Source: Synechococcus sp. AG-679-A04 (GTDB taxonomy: Bacteria > Cyanobacteriota > Cyanobacteriia > PCC-6307 > Cyanobiaceae). Taken from it: a DNA stretch of 64,000 bases. The stretch spans positions 40,813 through 104,812 of the forward strand of contig QCUI01000001.1 of the NCBI GenBank assembly GCA_003210775.1, in the 5' to 3' direction. A program made the position numbers and the translations under genes. The notes under the pieces are model-generated. The model was not told the DNA's origin and ran no database searches. It worked only from the letters and a program-made list of their open reading frames with translations. Shown here piece after piece: positions 26,977 through 35,580 of this stretch; position 1 is the stretch's first letter, and each line of letters begins with the position of its first letter.

Positions 26977-29187
26977 CTAAATATCGATATAAACCTTATA
27001 AAGCCTCTCACGAATACTAAAAAAGGCAGGATACCGATCATTATCGACAGATCGAAGCAAGTCAAATTGTTCAGCTAGGCTCTTATTAGGATCAAGTTCT
27101 GAGTCTAATGGGGTGCGCTTTGGAAAAAAAGTAGGCGTACCAATTTGCTCAAAAGAAGAAGAGACAACAGATTGATAGGAGTCAAACCATTCAAAGCAGA
27201 TGGCTACAGTAGTGGAAGCTTGAATCTGCCTCCATTCGTCAATTAATTCAGTACCATCCAAGTGTATTACTTGTTGAAGGTAAATACGTCCAGAGTCAAG
27301 GGAAGAAGAAGCTTCAAAAAGGGTTACAGGTATTTCGTTGGAATGCTCGATAATCTGCCATGACATTGGGCTCCAGCCACGTCCATGAGGGAGATTACTT
27401 TCATGAACAACAAGATTGTGGCGATGCAATTGCAGACACTGGGGCGATAGTATGTGGCTACAGCTAAGAATTATACAAACGTCCCCGGTTACGAGATCTC
27501 TTGGATGATGAACTAGACGTATTACATGACCACGTTGCCAAAGACCCCGAAATAATGGTAAAAGATAATGTATTAACCAACTGGATGAATCAATTAAAAT
27601 AGAAACAAATGAAGGGGCTAGTTGGGATGAATTCTTAGGATGAATAGAAAAGGAAATGTCAGCGGATGATGATTCGAAAGTAGGTTTGATTGATGAACAC
27701 TCCGGGCCAAACATCCGTAAAGCGGATACAAAACAATTACAAGAGTGAATAGATGAATGCCTAAACACATAAAGAACAATTTTCAGAGGGAATTCATTGC
27801 ATTGAGGTGGTGAATCTAGGTGACAAAAGATATCAACTATACGACCCGAATACACTCGAGAAATTGTCAAGAACCCAACGGGAACTCTGGTTGGATTTAT
27901 AGAGGAAATTATAAAGGTATTATGGCTAAAATCGTCGGAGATGTGGGAAAAGTCACTAAGTAGATGATTGCGATGCTGGGAAGATATAGGATACGAAGAA
28001 AGAGTAGATTGGTCATACCAGTATTGAAGGAGAGGTCGATCAAAGCTACAAAAAGAGTGAAAATGCAAATCGTCATATCCAAGGATTGCAGAGCAAAGTC
28101 TTTCAGCTCCAAGTCCATCAGTAATATAGTTAGTGGACGAGAGAGAGGGCAAATGAGCTAAAAATTTATCTAGAAAAGACTTGATAGTGGAGGGATTAAT
28201 GTCAAGATGTGAAGGAAATAAACGAATTAAACCAATGAGATCAAGAGCTCTGGATGAGAGTAGTTGATTCTGAGCACTAGCAAATACCAAAGTAGGGAGT
28301 TTTAAACAGATGCGTTCCCATGTATTAGTGCCGCCAGCACCAATACCGATGTCCGCTCTAGCAATTAACCCCGAAAGGCTTGGCAAATTAACATGAAGAA
28401 AAAAATTGGGTCTGGATTCGACTATGTCTTGTATAGTTTTTAGATGAGGACTATTGAAACCTAAGACAACATCAACAGCTAGTGACTGGTAATCAGCATG
28501 CATCAAAGCCTGCAAGACTAAGGCAGTAAGATTATCAGGGTCTGCTCCAAAAAAAACAAAAATACGAAAAATACCATTGCGATTATCTAAAACACGGTGC
28601 AGACAGGAATATTCAGGCCCAAGAAGAGCATAATGTGGACCCAACAATAGTAGAGCAGAAGTATTAACAAGACCTTCATAACGATCATGGGTATCGTATC
28701 CAAAGAAGTTTTGGTCTAAAAGAATATCGCAATTATGCGGCCTATTTGCAAGATCATCAATCGCAAGTAATTTTAATGGGTGACTATCTGTATTGACAAA
28801 GAATTCAGATTTAACTACCGATTGCCAGGCACTGTCGAGTCCATAATGATCAACAATGAGCCAATTGAAATGAGTGATACCTTCATGCTTTAGAGCGTGA
28901 ATAGTGTCTGTTGCATCAGCTAATTGGGAGCAGCCAAGCCAAGCTTCATACTCGGAACTATTGGTAGATCTATAGGATCTGCCAGTTTGAGTGCAATAAG
29001 AGACTTGAGGTAACCGAATAACAGGAAATTCAGTCTCGATTAGACTAATCAAGTCACCAGATTGTTGCCTGCAAATAAAATGAATTGTTGCCTTGCGCCG
29101 AACAAGTACTCGTGCAAGAGTGCAACAACGAATTACATGGCCAGAGCCAATTAAATCAGATGCATCACATCTAATAAGTATATGCAT
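26977..29187 (-). CDS. pseG: PseG hydrolase fused to a GNAT-like middle region and a formyltransferase-like domain
   Basis: A 736-residue multi-domain protein. Residues about 1-340 are a PseG/MurG-like hydrolase, with RCDASDLIGSGHVIRC holding the catalytic His, then LLGPHYALLGPEY and IGIGAGGTNTWERICLKLPT. This activity removes UDP from the altrose sugar before condensation with PEP. The next ~150 residues look like a weak GNAT domain (VGFLTISRVYSGRIVDIFC), a possible PseH. From about 530 on the protein resembles a methionyl-tRNA formyltransferase domain (VVHESNLPHGRGWSPMSWQI, later SSSLDSGRIYL). The His and Asp of the catalytic triad are present, but the usual Asn two residues before the His is Val. 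The start overlaps the PIG-L stop by one base. Confidence 0.82.
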   Translation of the reverse strand: MHILIRCDASDLIGSGHVIRCCTLARVLVRRKATIHFICRQQSGDLISLIETEFPVIRLPQVSYCTQTGRSYRSTNSSEYEAWLGCSQLADATDTIHALKHEGITHFNWLIVDHYGLDSAWQSVVKSEFFVNTDSHPLKLLAIDDLANRPHNCDILLDQNFFGYDTHDRYEGLVNTSALLLLGPHYALLGPEYSCLHRVLDNRNGIFRIFVFFGADPDNLTALVLQALMHADYQSLAVDVVLGFNSPHLKTIQDIVESRPNFFLHVNLPSLSGLIARADIGIGAGGTNTWERICLKLPTLVFASAQNQLLSSRALDLIGLIRLFPSHLDINPSTIKSFLDKFLAHLPSLSSTNYITDGLGAERLCSAILGYDDLHFHSFCSFDRPLLQYWYDQSTLSSYPISSQHRNHLLSDFSHISDDFSHNTFIISSINPTRVPVGFLTISRVYSGRIVDIFCHLDSPPQCNEFPLKIVLYVFRHSSIHSCNCFVSALRMFGPECSSIKPTFESSSADISFSIHPKNSSQLAPSFVSILIDSSSWLIHYLLPLFRGLWQRGHVIRLVHHPRDLVTGDVCIILSCSHILSPQCLQLHRHNLVVHESNLPHGRGWSPMSWQIIEHSNEIPVTLFEASSSLDSGRIYLQQVIHLDGTELIDEWRQIQASTTVAICFEWFDSYQSVVSSSFEQIGTPTFFPKRTPLDSELDPNKSLAEQFDLLRSVDNDRYPAFFSIRERLYKVYIDI

Positions 29188-29891
29188 CAGACAAGAAATC
29201 GGAGAAGGGAGAAGGCCTCGGCTGCATCAACACCAACCTGAGAACCACGTAAGCGAGCTAAATGTTCAACTGCCTTAATCGAACGAGAATGTGGCCACTG
29301 CCTCATCTCAGAGGAATATGAATGAAGAGCCCTAAGCTTACGGTCCAAGGTGTCGGAAATGTCAACAAACCAATTAGGGGTGAATATGGGTGCCGAACCT
29401 GAAGGTTGCCAATCTGTACTACTTTGAACTTCATAACTCAAAAGCAGTTTAACGACATGATGAGGAGTAGGGCGGCATGCGGTAACTACAGCCTGATGCA
29501 AAAGACGATGATCAATATTAAGATCGCCAGCATGATGTAAGTATACCAAATCTGGTTGAAAAAAACAAATACGCTCTTCAATCGGCTTAATCAGGTCAAG
29601 AAGATTTAGAGAGTCAAGCCTATTATCAGGAAAGTTTAAAAAATCTATACTGGAAGCTCCGAGGATAGAAGTAGCAATTTGGGACGCAGTTATTAAGTCT
29701 GACAGCTCATGATCAAGGGAAGATCGATCACGTTTAGTCTGTCTAGACGTAAGTCCTTCGGAAACAATTAGAATATTGACTTCATCATTGGCATCAGAAT
29801 GACGAGCAATCGTGCCGCCACAACCTAATACTTCATCATCAGGATGAGCAGCTATAACCAAAACATTTTTTGAATTGTTGAACATGACCAT
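29187..29891 (-). CDS. PIG-L/LmbE-family N-deacetylase
   Basis: A 234-residue zinc-dependent deacetylase. The metal motif AHPDDEVLGCGG is near residue 15 and a second site HHAGDLNIDHRLLH near residue 120 provides further His/Asp ligands. Family members remove acetyl groups from GlcNAc-type substrates such as GlcNAc-PI or GlcNAc-malate. Sitting between the cytidylyltransferase/aminotransferase fusion (six bases) and the PseG-formyltransferase fusion (one-base overlap), it could free an amine for formylation. This order of steps is my inference. An ATG at 29885 two codons in is an equal alternative start. Confidence 0.87.
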   Translation of the reverse strand: MVMFNNSKNVLVIAAHPDDEVLGCGGTIARHSDANDEVNILIVSEGLTSRQTKRDRSSLDHELSDLITASQIATSILGASSIDFLNFPDNRLDSLNLLDLIKPIEERICFFQPDLVYLHHAGDLNIDHRLLHQAVVTACRPTPHHVVKLLLSYEVQSSTDWQPSGSAPIFTPNWFVDISDTLDRKLRALHSYSSEMRQWPHSRSIKAVEHLARLRGSQVGVDAAEAFSLLRFLV

Positions 29892-29897
29892 ACTAAG

Positions 29898-31931
29898 TCA
29901 GTTAAGTCGCTTAAAACCGCTATGGCAAACGGGACCTTCAAGGAGATCGTAAATATTGCGACCTCTCTGGCAGTCACTAATTAGCGAGAATATGGCATCC
30001 AAATGAGAAATATAGGAGTCAATAATGGACTCGTTGTGAGAAACTGAAGGGTAAAAACTGGTATCTGCTAAATAACCATTTTTCAACATCTGTTGTGAAA
30101 TAAGGGTTTTAAAATGAAGGTGATAATCACTATTAAAAGAAAATCCACAGAGAGCTGGTAAACCATACTGCGTAATAGATAAATCATGTCGATCAGCAAG
30201 AGCTTGCCAATGAGCACGCATATATAAACCAAGATTGGTAACGGTATCCCAACTGGTGTCTCGCTTCATAACCTCAAGGGTTTTAAGGGCAGCAGAAGGG
30301 CCAATGCGCTCAGTCCAAAATGTACTACTAATGAAAGAACTTTGAGCAGCCTGCATAACTTCTTCTTTACCAATCGTAGCAGTGATTGCATAACCATTGC
30401 CAAGAGTTTTGCCGAATATTGCAATATCAGGGGCTACATCGTACTTTAAATGTAAACCACCAAATGTTTCTCTGAAACCAGATGTACATTCATCAAAAAT
30501 CAAAACGGCGCCAAGACGATTGCACAATTCGCGGACAGAAAGCAAAAAATCTGGATTCGGGGGAACAGATCTTTGAACCTCCATTTTTACAGCAGCCAGA
30601 GAATGCTTGCTTGCAATATGCTCAAGCTCGTCGAATCGATTAAAATTGAATGGCTGCGTCGAACCTTCAAGACAGTTAGGGACACCAATAGGATTCAGGC
30701 CAGGTAATAGATGCGATTCAAGGTTACTATTATCGCGAAGATTCGATGCTAAATACCAATCATGCCAGCCATGATAACCACAAATGGCAACAGTATCACG
30801 ACCAGTAAAAGCTCTTGCAATACGAATAGCAATAGCATTTGCCTCGCCGCCCGTACGAGCAAAGCGAACCATATCTGACCAAGGATGTAATTCTACAAGT
30901 TTTTCAGCCAACCAAACTTCTTCAGGACAATTCAGAGTACTCAAATTTCCTGATGATATGGCAAATTGGACTGCTTCATCTACCTCAGGATTACCATAAC
31001 CTAAAATATTTGTACCAACACCCATTATACTCATATCTATATACATGATGCCATCTAAATCCCACACATAGCAACCTTTGGCTTTCGAAAAATAGGCTGG
31101 CCATAGATTAGGTAAAAACAGTTCAGGACGTTTAGATAACAACATGTTGCCACCAGGTATTACTCTCTTTGCACGACGCCAAAGCTTCTGACCCTGACCA
31201 ATAGAAGACCCTTCATTACGCAAAAAATGAGTATTAGCGGAGAATATCTCTGGATTACGAGAATACAAATCAAGCACATCAATCCAAGAAAAATCAGAAT
31301 TCCCCTTAAAGAAGCTAACAACAGAACGAATAACTTCTAAGTCCTCAGGCTCATCTACAGTCCAACGATGTCTCGATAGGTCTTCACTGTGTTGGTAGGT
31401 AGAAATTCGTAACTCACCACTTTCGGTCATCCAAGACGTAACATGCTCACGTTGTATATCATTCTGGGAGTGGCTTTGAGCAAGTAATAAAGCATTACGG
31501 CTAAATACTTCAACATCAAGACCATCTGGGAAGGAGGGAGGTTCAAAATTATTAAGGTAATCAACATCACTTGACCTAAACAACTCAATAGCTGTCGTTA
31601 AGACCTGTGGATCAATTAGAGGGCAATCACCAGTTATACGAACAAGAATACGAGCTGTAGTAAGGTCAGCAGCTTGCACAAAACGAGAAAGAACATCTTG
31701 TTCAGAACCCCGTGCAACCAATAGACCATGCGAGTGGGCAAGATTTACAATACAATCATCAGTAGAATTGGTTGTAGTTGCGATAATTATGTCGTCAATC
31801 AATAGACATCGTTGTAGCCGTTCAATCAAAAAAGAGAGAAGAGGCTTTCCAGAAAGATCAGCCAAGACTTTCCCTGGAAGACGAGTAGATCCCATACGAG
31901 CTTGAAGAATTACAGCGATACGATCAGTCAT
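29898..31931 (-). CDS. SpsF/PseF-like cytidylyltransferase fused to a class III aminotransferase
   Basis: A fusion of about 677 residues. The N-terminal ~240 residues are a CMP-sugar synthetase of the SpsF/PseF type: IAVILQARMGSTRLPGKVL, then IIATTTNSTDDC and RITGDCPLIDP. From about residue 250 the protein is a class III PLP aminotransferase related to glutamate-1-semialdehyde aminomutase: RVIPGGNMLLSKRPELF, FARTGGEANAIAIRIARAF, LIFDECTSGFR and the lysine in IFGKTLGNGYA. The synthetase activates the nonulosonic acid with CTP. The partner might aminate an extra carbon of the sugar (inferred). I start at the ATG 31931; a TTG at 31937 is also in frame. Confidence 0.88.
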   Translation of the reverse strand: MTDRIAVILQARMGSTRLPGKVLADLSGKPLLSFLIERLQRCLLIDDIIIATTTNSTDDCIVNLAHSHGLLVARGSEQDVLSRFVQAADLTTARILVRITGDCPLIDPQVLTTAIELFRSSDVDYLNNFEPPSFPDGLDVEVFSRNALLLAQSHSQNDIQREHVTSWMTESGELRISTYQHSEDLSRHRWTVDEPEDLEVIRSVVSFFKGNSDFSWIDVLDLYSRNPEIFSANTHFLRNEGSSIGQGQKLWRRAKRVIPGGNMLLSKRPELFLPNLWPAYFSKAKGCYVWDLDGIMYIDMSIMGVGTNILGYGNPEVDEAVQFAISSGNLSTLNCPEEVWLAEKLVELHPWSDMVRFARTGGEANAIAIRIARAFTGRDTVAICGYHGWHDWYLASNLRDNSNLESHLLPGLNPIGVPNCLEGSTQPFNFNRFDELEHIASKHSLAAVKMEVQRSVPPNPDFLLSVRELCNRLGAVLIFDECTSGFRETFGGLHLKYDVAPDIAIFGKTLGNGYAITATIGKEEVMQAAQSSFISSTFWTERIGPSAALKTLEVMKRDTSWDTVTNLGLYMRAHWQALADRHDLSITQYGLPALCGFSFNSDYHLHFKTLISQQMLKNGYLADTSFYPSVSHNESIIDSYISHLDAIFSLISDCQRGRNIYDLLEGPVCHSGFKRLN

Positions 31932-31933
31932 TG

Positions 31934-32266
31934 TCAAGAAAACAAAAAAATAAAGTTAGGAGCTGGGCTAATATATTTTGCAAAAGCTGAGATAGCGATA
32001 AGCGGCAATAGTCTTAAGATGAAAGGGGAATAAGGGACGAAATAGAGTGCGGGAATATACGAATTATAAAGCATTGGGGATTGCGAAAGGACAACCAAGT
32101 GCTCCTTAATAAAACAAAACAAAACGGATACGTAAAATATCTTGCTAATAAAACACCTAGGATGAATAGTTGCTAAAGTGACATTTAAAAGCGTAATAAA
32201 AATATTGGAGAGGTTGCAATAAAGCAAAGAACTGAAAAGTACAGATAATTTCAACGGTGGGGCCAT
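31934..32266 (-). CDS. small hydrophobic ORF of unknown function
   Basis: A 110-codon frame with an ATG at 32266 that overlaps the stop of the aldo/keto-reductase gene by 16 bases and ends two bases before the ATG of the cytidylyltransferase fusion. That tight fit on both sides supports it as a gene or gene remnant. The product is mostly hydrophobic and rich in Phe, Leu, Ile and Ser, with no recognised motif. Chance openness on a T-rich strand is an alternative, so I keep confidence low. Confidence 0.35.
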   Translation of the reverse strand: MAPPLKLSVLFSSLLYCNLSNIFITLLNVTLATIHPRCFISKIFYVSVLFCFIKEHLVVLSQSPMLYNSYIPALYFVPYSPFILRLLPLIAISAFAKYISPAPNFIFLFS

Positions 32267-33144
32267 ATCCGAGGGTCAATATCAATCTCATGTGGCCAGC
32301 CCCAGTCTGGAGAATATAGAGAGTATGGAACGTGATTATCTCCTTGGAAATTACAAATAATCTCAGTCATTTGTCTAAGATTTTCGACACCAACAAGAGC
32401 AGCCTCAAGGAAGTTAAAAGATCGGATAAAACTTAAAGAAGCGGAGAGTGGAGATACATTATTAAGTGCTAATTGATCAAGCCAAAGTTGGTGATGTCGT
32501 TGAAAAGCTTCAGAAAAAAAAGAAGGTCTATTAAAATTATTCATAAAAACTAATCCTTGAAGGAATATACTTCTAGCGTGGATAGAAATTCCCTTAGAAT
32601 TAAGTAAAGACAAGGTGCCATCCAACAATAAGCGCTGGTCGAAAATTGAAAACGGCAACTGAACAAGTTGAATAAAATCCAGAGGAAGATCCTGTAAATC
32701 AAAAGAATTATAAATAGACAATCCAATTTTTTCAACAAGATTACGATCAAGAAGACTACGTAACCATGAAATAAGCTGAGGAGAGTCTGGGTGAAATAAG
32801 TCTGAGGGATTATGCAGCAATAAAGCATATAGTCTGTTCTGACGAAGATTTTTTAGACTAAGTTGAAATTCAGATTCCCAAAGTTCAGATTGGTACAATG
32901 GCCAAGGACTTAAACTTTGCGTAGACAACTTAGTAATGATTCTAAAATGAGAAGAAGTTGCTAATAATTCACCCAATATCCGTTCAGTTTGCCCATAAAC
33001 AGGGGCAGTATCTATAAAGCGGAGTTTATTAAATTCTGCAAACGATAATATTTGCTGAATTGATTCGATACTTGGCTTTCCAATTTTGTTGGAAATTCCA
33101 TATTCGAGATCAAATTGAGCTGTACCAATACATAATTCAGTCAT
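32251..33144 (-). CDS. aldo/keto reductase
   Basis: A 297-residue TIM-barrel oxidoreductase. The start ELCIGTAQFDLEYGI, the FIDTAPVYGQTERILGELL segment with catalytic Asp and Tyr, the IITKLST lysine strand, and YALLLHNPSDL with the active-site His are all family features. It reduces a sugar keto group with NADPH or acts on an intermediate of the glycan pathway. The substrate is unknown. It sits between pseC (two bases) and a small hydrophobic ORF within the pseudaminic-type operon; such reductases recur in similar operons. Confidence 0.87.
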   Translation of the reverse strand: MTELCIGTAQFDLEYGISNKIGKPSIESIQQILSFAEFNKLRFIDTAPVYGQTERILGELLATSSHFRIITKLSTQSLSPWPLYQSELWESEFQLSLKNLRQNRLYALLLHNPSDLFHPDSPQLISWLRSLLDRNLVEKIGLSIYNSFDLQDLPLDFIQLVQLPFSIFDQRLLLDGTLSLLNSKGISIHARSIFLQGLVFMNNFNRPSFFSEAFQRHHQLWLDQLALNNVSPLSASLSFIRSFNFLEAALVGVENLRQMTEIICNFQGDNHVPYSLYSPDWGWPHEIDIDPRIWPHR

Positions 33145-33145
33145 A

Positions 33146-34324
33146 TCAATCGCTCCATAAGGAAAAAGCTAAATGGAGGCTCTCGAGAATATATAGTTGT
33201 TCCGAGTGTGAAAGGGAGGGAAACAATGGCAGGCTAACTGCACTATGTGCATAAGATTCGGAGTTTGGGAATTGACCTCTATTAAAACCAAGCTTTTGAA
33301 AAAACGGCTGCAAGTGTACTGGAATATAATGAAGCTGTACACCAATTCCTTTATTACGCATAAAATCAAAGATATGATAATGGAGCAATGGATTTGGATC
33401 AATGAGACAGAATATTGCCAAATGAACTGAGGATAAAACATCAATTGGAATATGAAGAAAACGTATGGGAAGCGATTCAACATTCCTTAAATAGAAGGAA
33501 AATAACTCGTTCCTTCTTGAGATAATAGAATCGAGTCTAGAGAGTTGACTCAATCCTAATGCTGCCTGAATATCAGTGAGTCTATAATTGAAACCAAGAG
33601 ATTGTTGTTCATAAAACCATGGACCAGGAGATTTATAGATAAACCTTGAAGGATCCTTAGTAATACCATGCGAACGTAACTCAGTCATACGAGAGGCTAA
33701 GGAAGAGTCATTCGTTGTCGCAATACCACCTTCACCTGAGGTTATTATTTTTACGGGATGGAGACTGAATACAGTAATTTTACTGTAAGAACAGGCACCT
33801 ACAGGCTTATTTTGATAACGGCCTCCAATCGCATGACTTGCATCCTCTAATATGTGGAAGCCATAAATAGAAGATAATGAATACAATGCTTTCATGTCAC
33901 AACTAACACCGGCAAGATGAACAGGTATAACAACTTTAGGGAGTGTATTAGTCTGTTTAGCAAGATAGAGTTTTTGAGCAAGAAGATTGATATCAAGTAG
34001 TCCTGTTTCGGGGGAGATATCAACAAAATCAACAAATGCACCACAGAAAAGTGCGCAATTGGCAGAAGCGACGAACGTAATAGGAGATGTCCAAACATAG
34101 TCGCCAAATCCCACCTCTAACGCTAAACAAGCTAGGTGTAGGGCACTTGTAGCATTAGTAGTAGCAACTGCGTATCTTGAAGAAACCTTAGTACAAATAG
34201 CTGCCTCAAAAGCAGGAACAACATCGCCCTGAGTCAAATGTGAACTACGAAGTACTTTAACTACGGAAGAAATATCTTCTTCGGATATGTCATGACGACC
34301 ATAAGGAATAAAATCGCGAGGCAT
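33146..34324 (-). CDS. pseC: UDP-4-keto-6-deoxy-L-AltNAc aminotransferase
   Basis: A 392-residue PLP aminotransferase of the DegT/DnrJ/EryC1 type, most like PseC. It begins IPYGRHDISEEDISSVVKVL, shows SSHLTQGDVVPAFE, VATTNATSALHLACLAL, WTSPITFVASANCAL and HVLEDASHAIGG-like sequence, with the PLP lysine in SLHPVKIITSGEGG. PseC aminates C4 of the sugar produced by PseB, which is encoded immediately upstream (six bases). The order pseB-pseC is the usual one and fixes the assignment. Length matches the family. Confidence 0.93.
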   Translation of the reverse strand: MPRDFIPYGRHDISEEDISSVVKVLRSSHLTQGDVVPAFEAAICTKVSSRYAVATTNATSALHLACLALEVGFGDYVWTSPITFVASANCALFCGAFVDFVDISPETGLLDINLLAQKLYLAKQTNTLPKVVIPVHLAGVSCDMKALYSLSSIYGFHILEDASHAIGGRYQNKPVGACSYSKITVFSLHPVKIITSGEGGIATTNDSSLASRMTELRSHGITKDPSRFIYKSPGPWFYEQQSLGFNYRLTDIQAALGLSQLSRLDSIISRRNELFSFYLRNVESLPIRFLHIPIDVLSSVHLAIFCLIDPNPLLHYHIFDFMRNKGIGVQLHYIPVHLQPFFQKLGFNRGQFPNSESYAHSAVSLPLFPSLSHSEQLYILESLHLAFSLWSD

Positions 34325-34330
34325 TGAAAG

Positions 34331-35350
34331 TCAAATTGGTAGAAAGTTTGGATCAATATGCTTGGTAATGAGGCTCCGCAACTGATCAACAGAAAGGAAA
34401 TCAATGTTGGAACCAGAATTATAAGAAAAACCTGGATCAACCGGATGGAAATCAATGTCTGAATAATGATAAAGCCGCTTAGCATGCCCATCTGTAGGAA
34501 GGATTACATAATACTTACCAAGATCATAAGTAGTAAAACTATCGGCAGTTGTAATCATTTCTTCATGGATTTTTTCACCTGCTCTTATGCCGACAAAAGA
34601 CTTAGAACAGCTCGGTCCAATAGCTTCTGCTAAGTCAGTAATTGAATAACTAGGAATCTTAGGAATGAAAATTTCACCTCCCAGAGAATGTTGTAAAGCC
34701 CAGAAAACCATCCTAACACCTTCAATTAAAGGAATATTAAACCGAGTCATACGATTATCAGTAATTGGGATATAACCATTTTTCGCGGTACTCAAGAAGA
34801 ATGGAATAACCGAACCTCGAGAACCCATAACATTACCATAACGAACAGTAGAGAACCGCAAATCTCGATTACCTTTGATATTATTAGCTGCGATGAAAAG
34901 CTTATCCGCACAAAGCTTAGTTGCTCCATAGAGATTTATAGGTGCTGCGGCTTTATCAGTACTTAAAGCAACGACACGTTGAACATCAGAATCCAAACAA
35001 GCTTGTACAACATTTTCAGATCCTAATACATTAGTATTTATAAACTCAATGGGATTATATTCAGCGGCAGGCACTTGCTTGAGGGCCGCTGCATGAACAA
35101 CGACATCTATACCTTGGAGGGCTCTACGTAACCGATCTCTGTCACGAATATCGCCTAAAAAAAAGCGTAATTGAGGAAAAGAAGTTTCAGGGAAAGCCTG
35201 GGCTAATTCCCATTGTTTGAGTTCATCGCGACTATAAACAACAAGGCGTTCTATATTGTCATAAAGACTTAAAACTTCTGAAATAAATGCCCTGCCAAAG
35301 CTACCGGTGCCTCCAGTGATTAAAATACTAGGCCCAAAAGGAGATTTCAT
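34331..35350 (-). CDS. pseB: UDP-GlcNAc 4,6-dehydratase (inverting)
   Basis: A soluble 339-residue SDR that dehydrates UDP-GlcNAc and inverts C5, the first step of pseudaminic acid synthesis. It has ILITGGTGSFGRAF near residue 9, VVHAAALKQVPAAEYNP, the STDKAAAPINLYGATKLCADK active-site block, and RYGNVMGSRGSVIPFF. The C-terminal part has GEIFIPKIPSYSITDLAEA, typical of PseB. Unlike the WbpM-like protein at 3416-5293 it has no membrane part. It precedes pseC by six bases, and a 230-bp gap (35351-35580) separates it from neuC, which may contain the promoter. Confidence 0.94.
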   Translation of the reverse strand: MKSPFGPSILITGGTGSFGRAFISEVLSLYDNIERLVVYSRDELKQWELAQAFPETSFPQLRFFLGDIRDRDRLRRALQGIDVVVHAAALKQVPAAEYNPIEFINTNVLGSENVVQACLDSDVQRVVALSTDKAAAPINLYGATKLCADKLFIAANNIKGNRDLRFSTVRYGNVMGSRGSVIPFFLSTAKNGYIPITDNRMTRFNIPLIEGVRMVFWALQHSLGGEIFIPKIPSYSITDLAEAIGPSCSKSFVGIRAGEKIHEEMITTADSFTTYDLGKYYVILPTDGHAKRLYHYSDIDFHPVDPGFSYNSGSNIDFLSVDQLRSLITKHIDPNFLPI

Positions 35351-35580
35351 GAAAAGATTCTAGAAGCTAAAAAGATGAAGATACTCACAGAATAACAAAT
35401 AATGGAAGTGATAAAAATAAATAAAGGAAATGCTTAATTAAGAGCAAGAGAAATGGTGGAAGAATGGAAGGGGTGACAAAATTTGAGAAAAATGTTCGGG
35501 AAGTGCGTTTAATATATAAAATTCGAACTGTTTCATTAAAAAAGGAGAAAGTTATCGAGAAAGCGAGTGTGAAAGATGTC

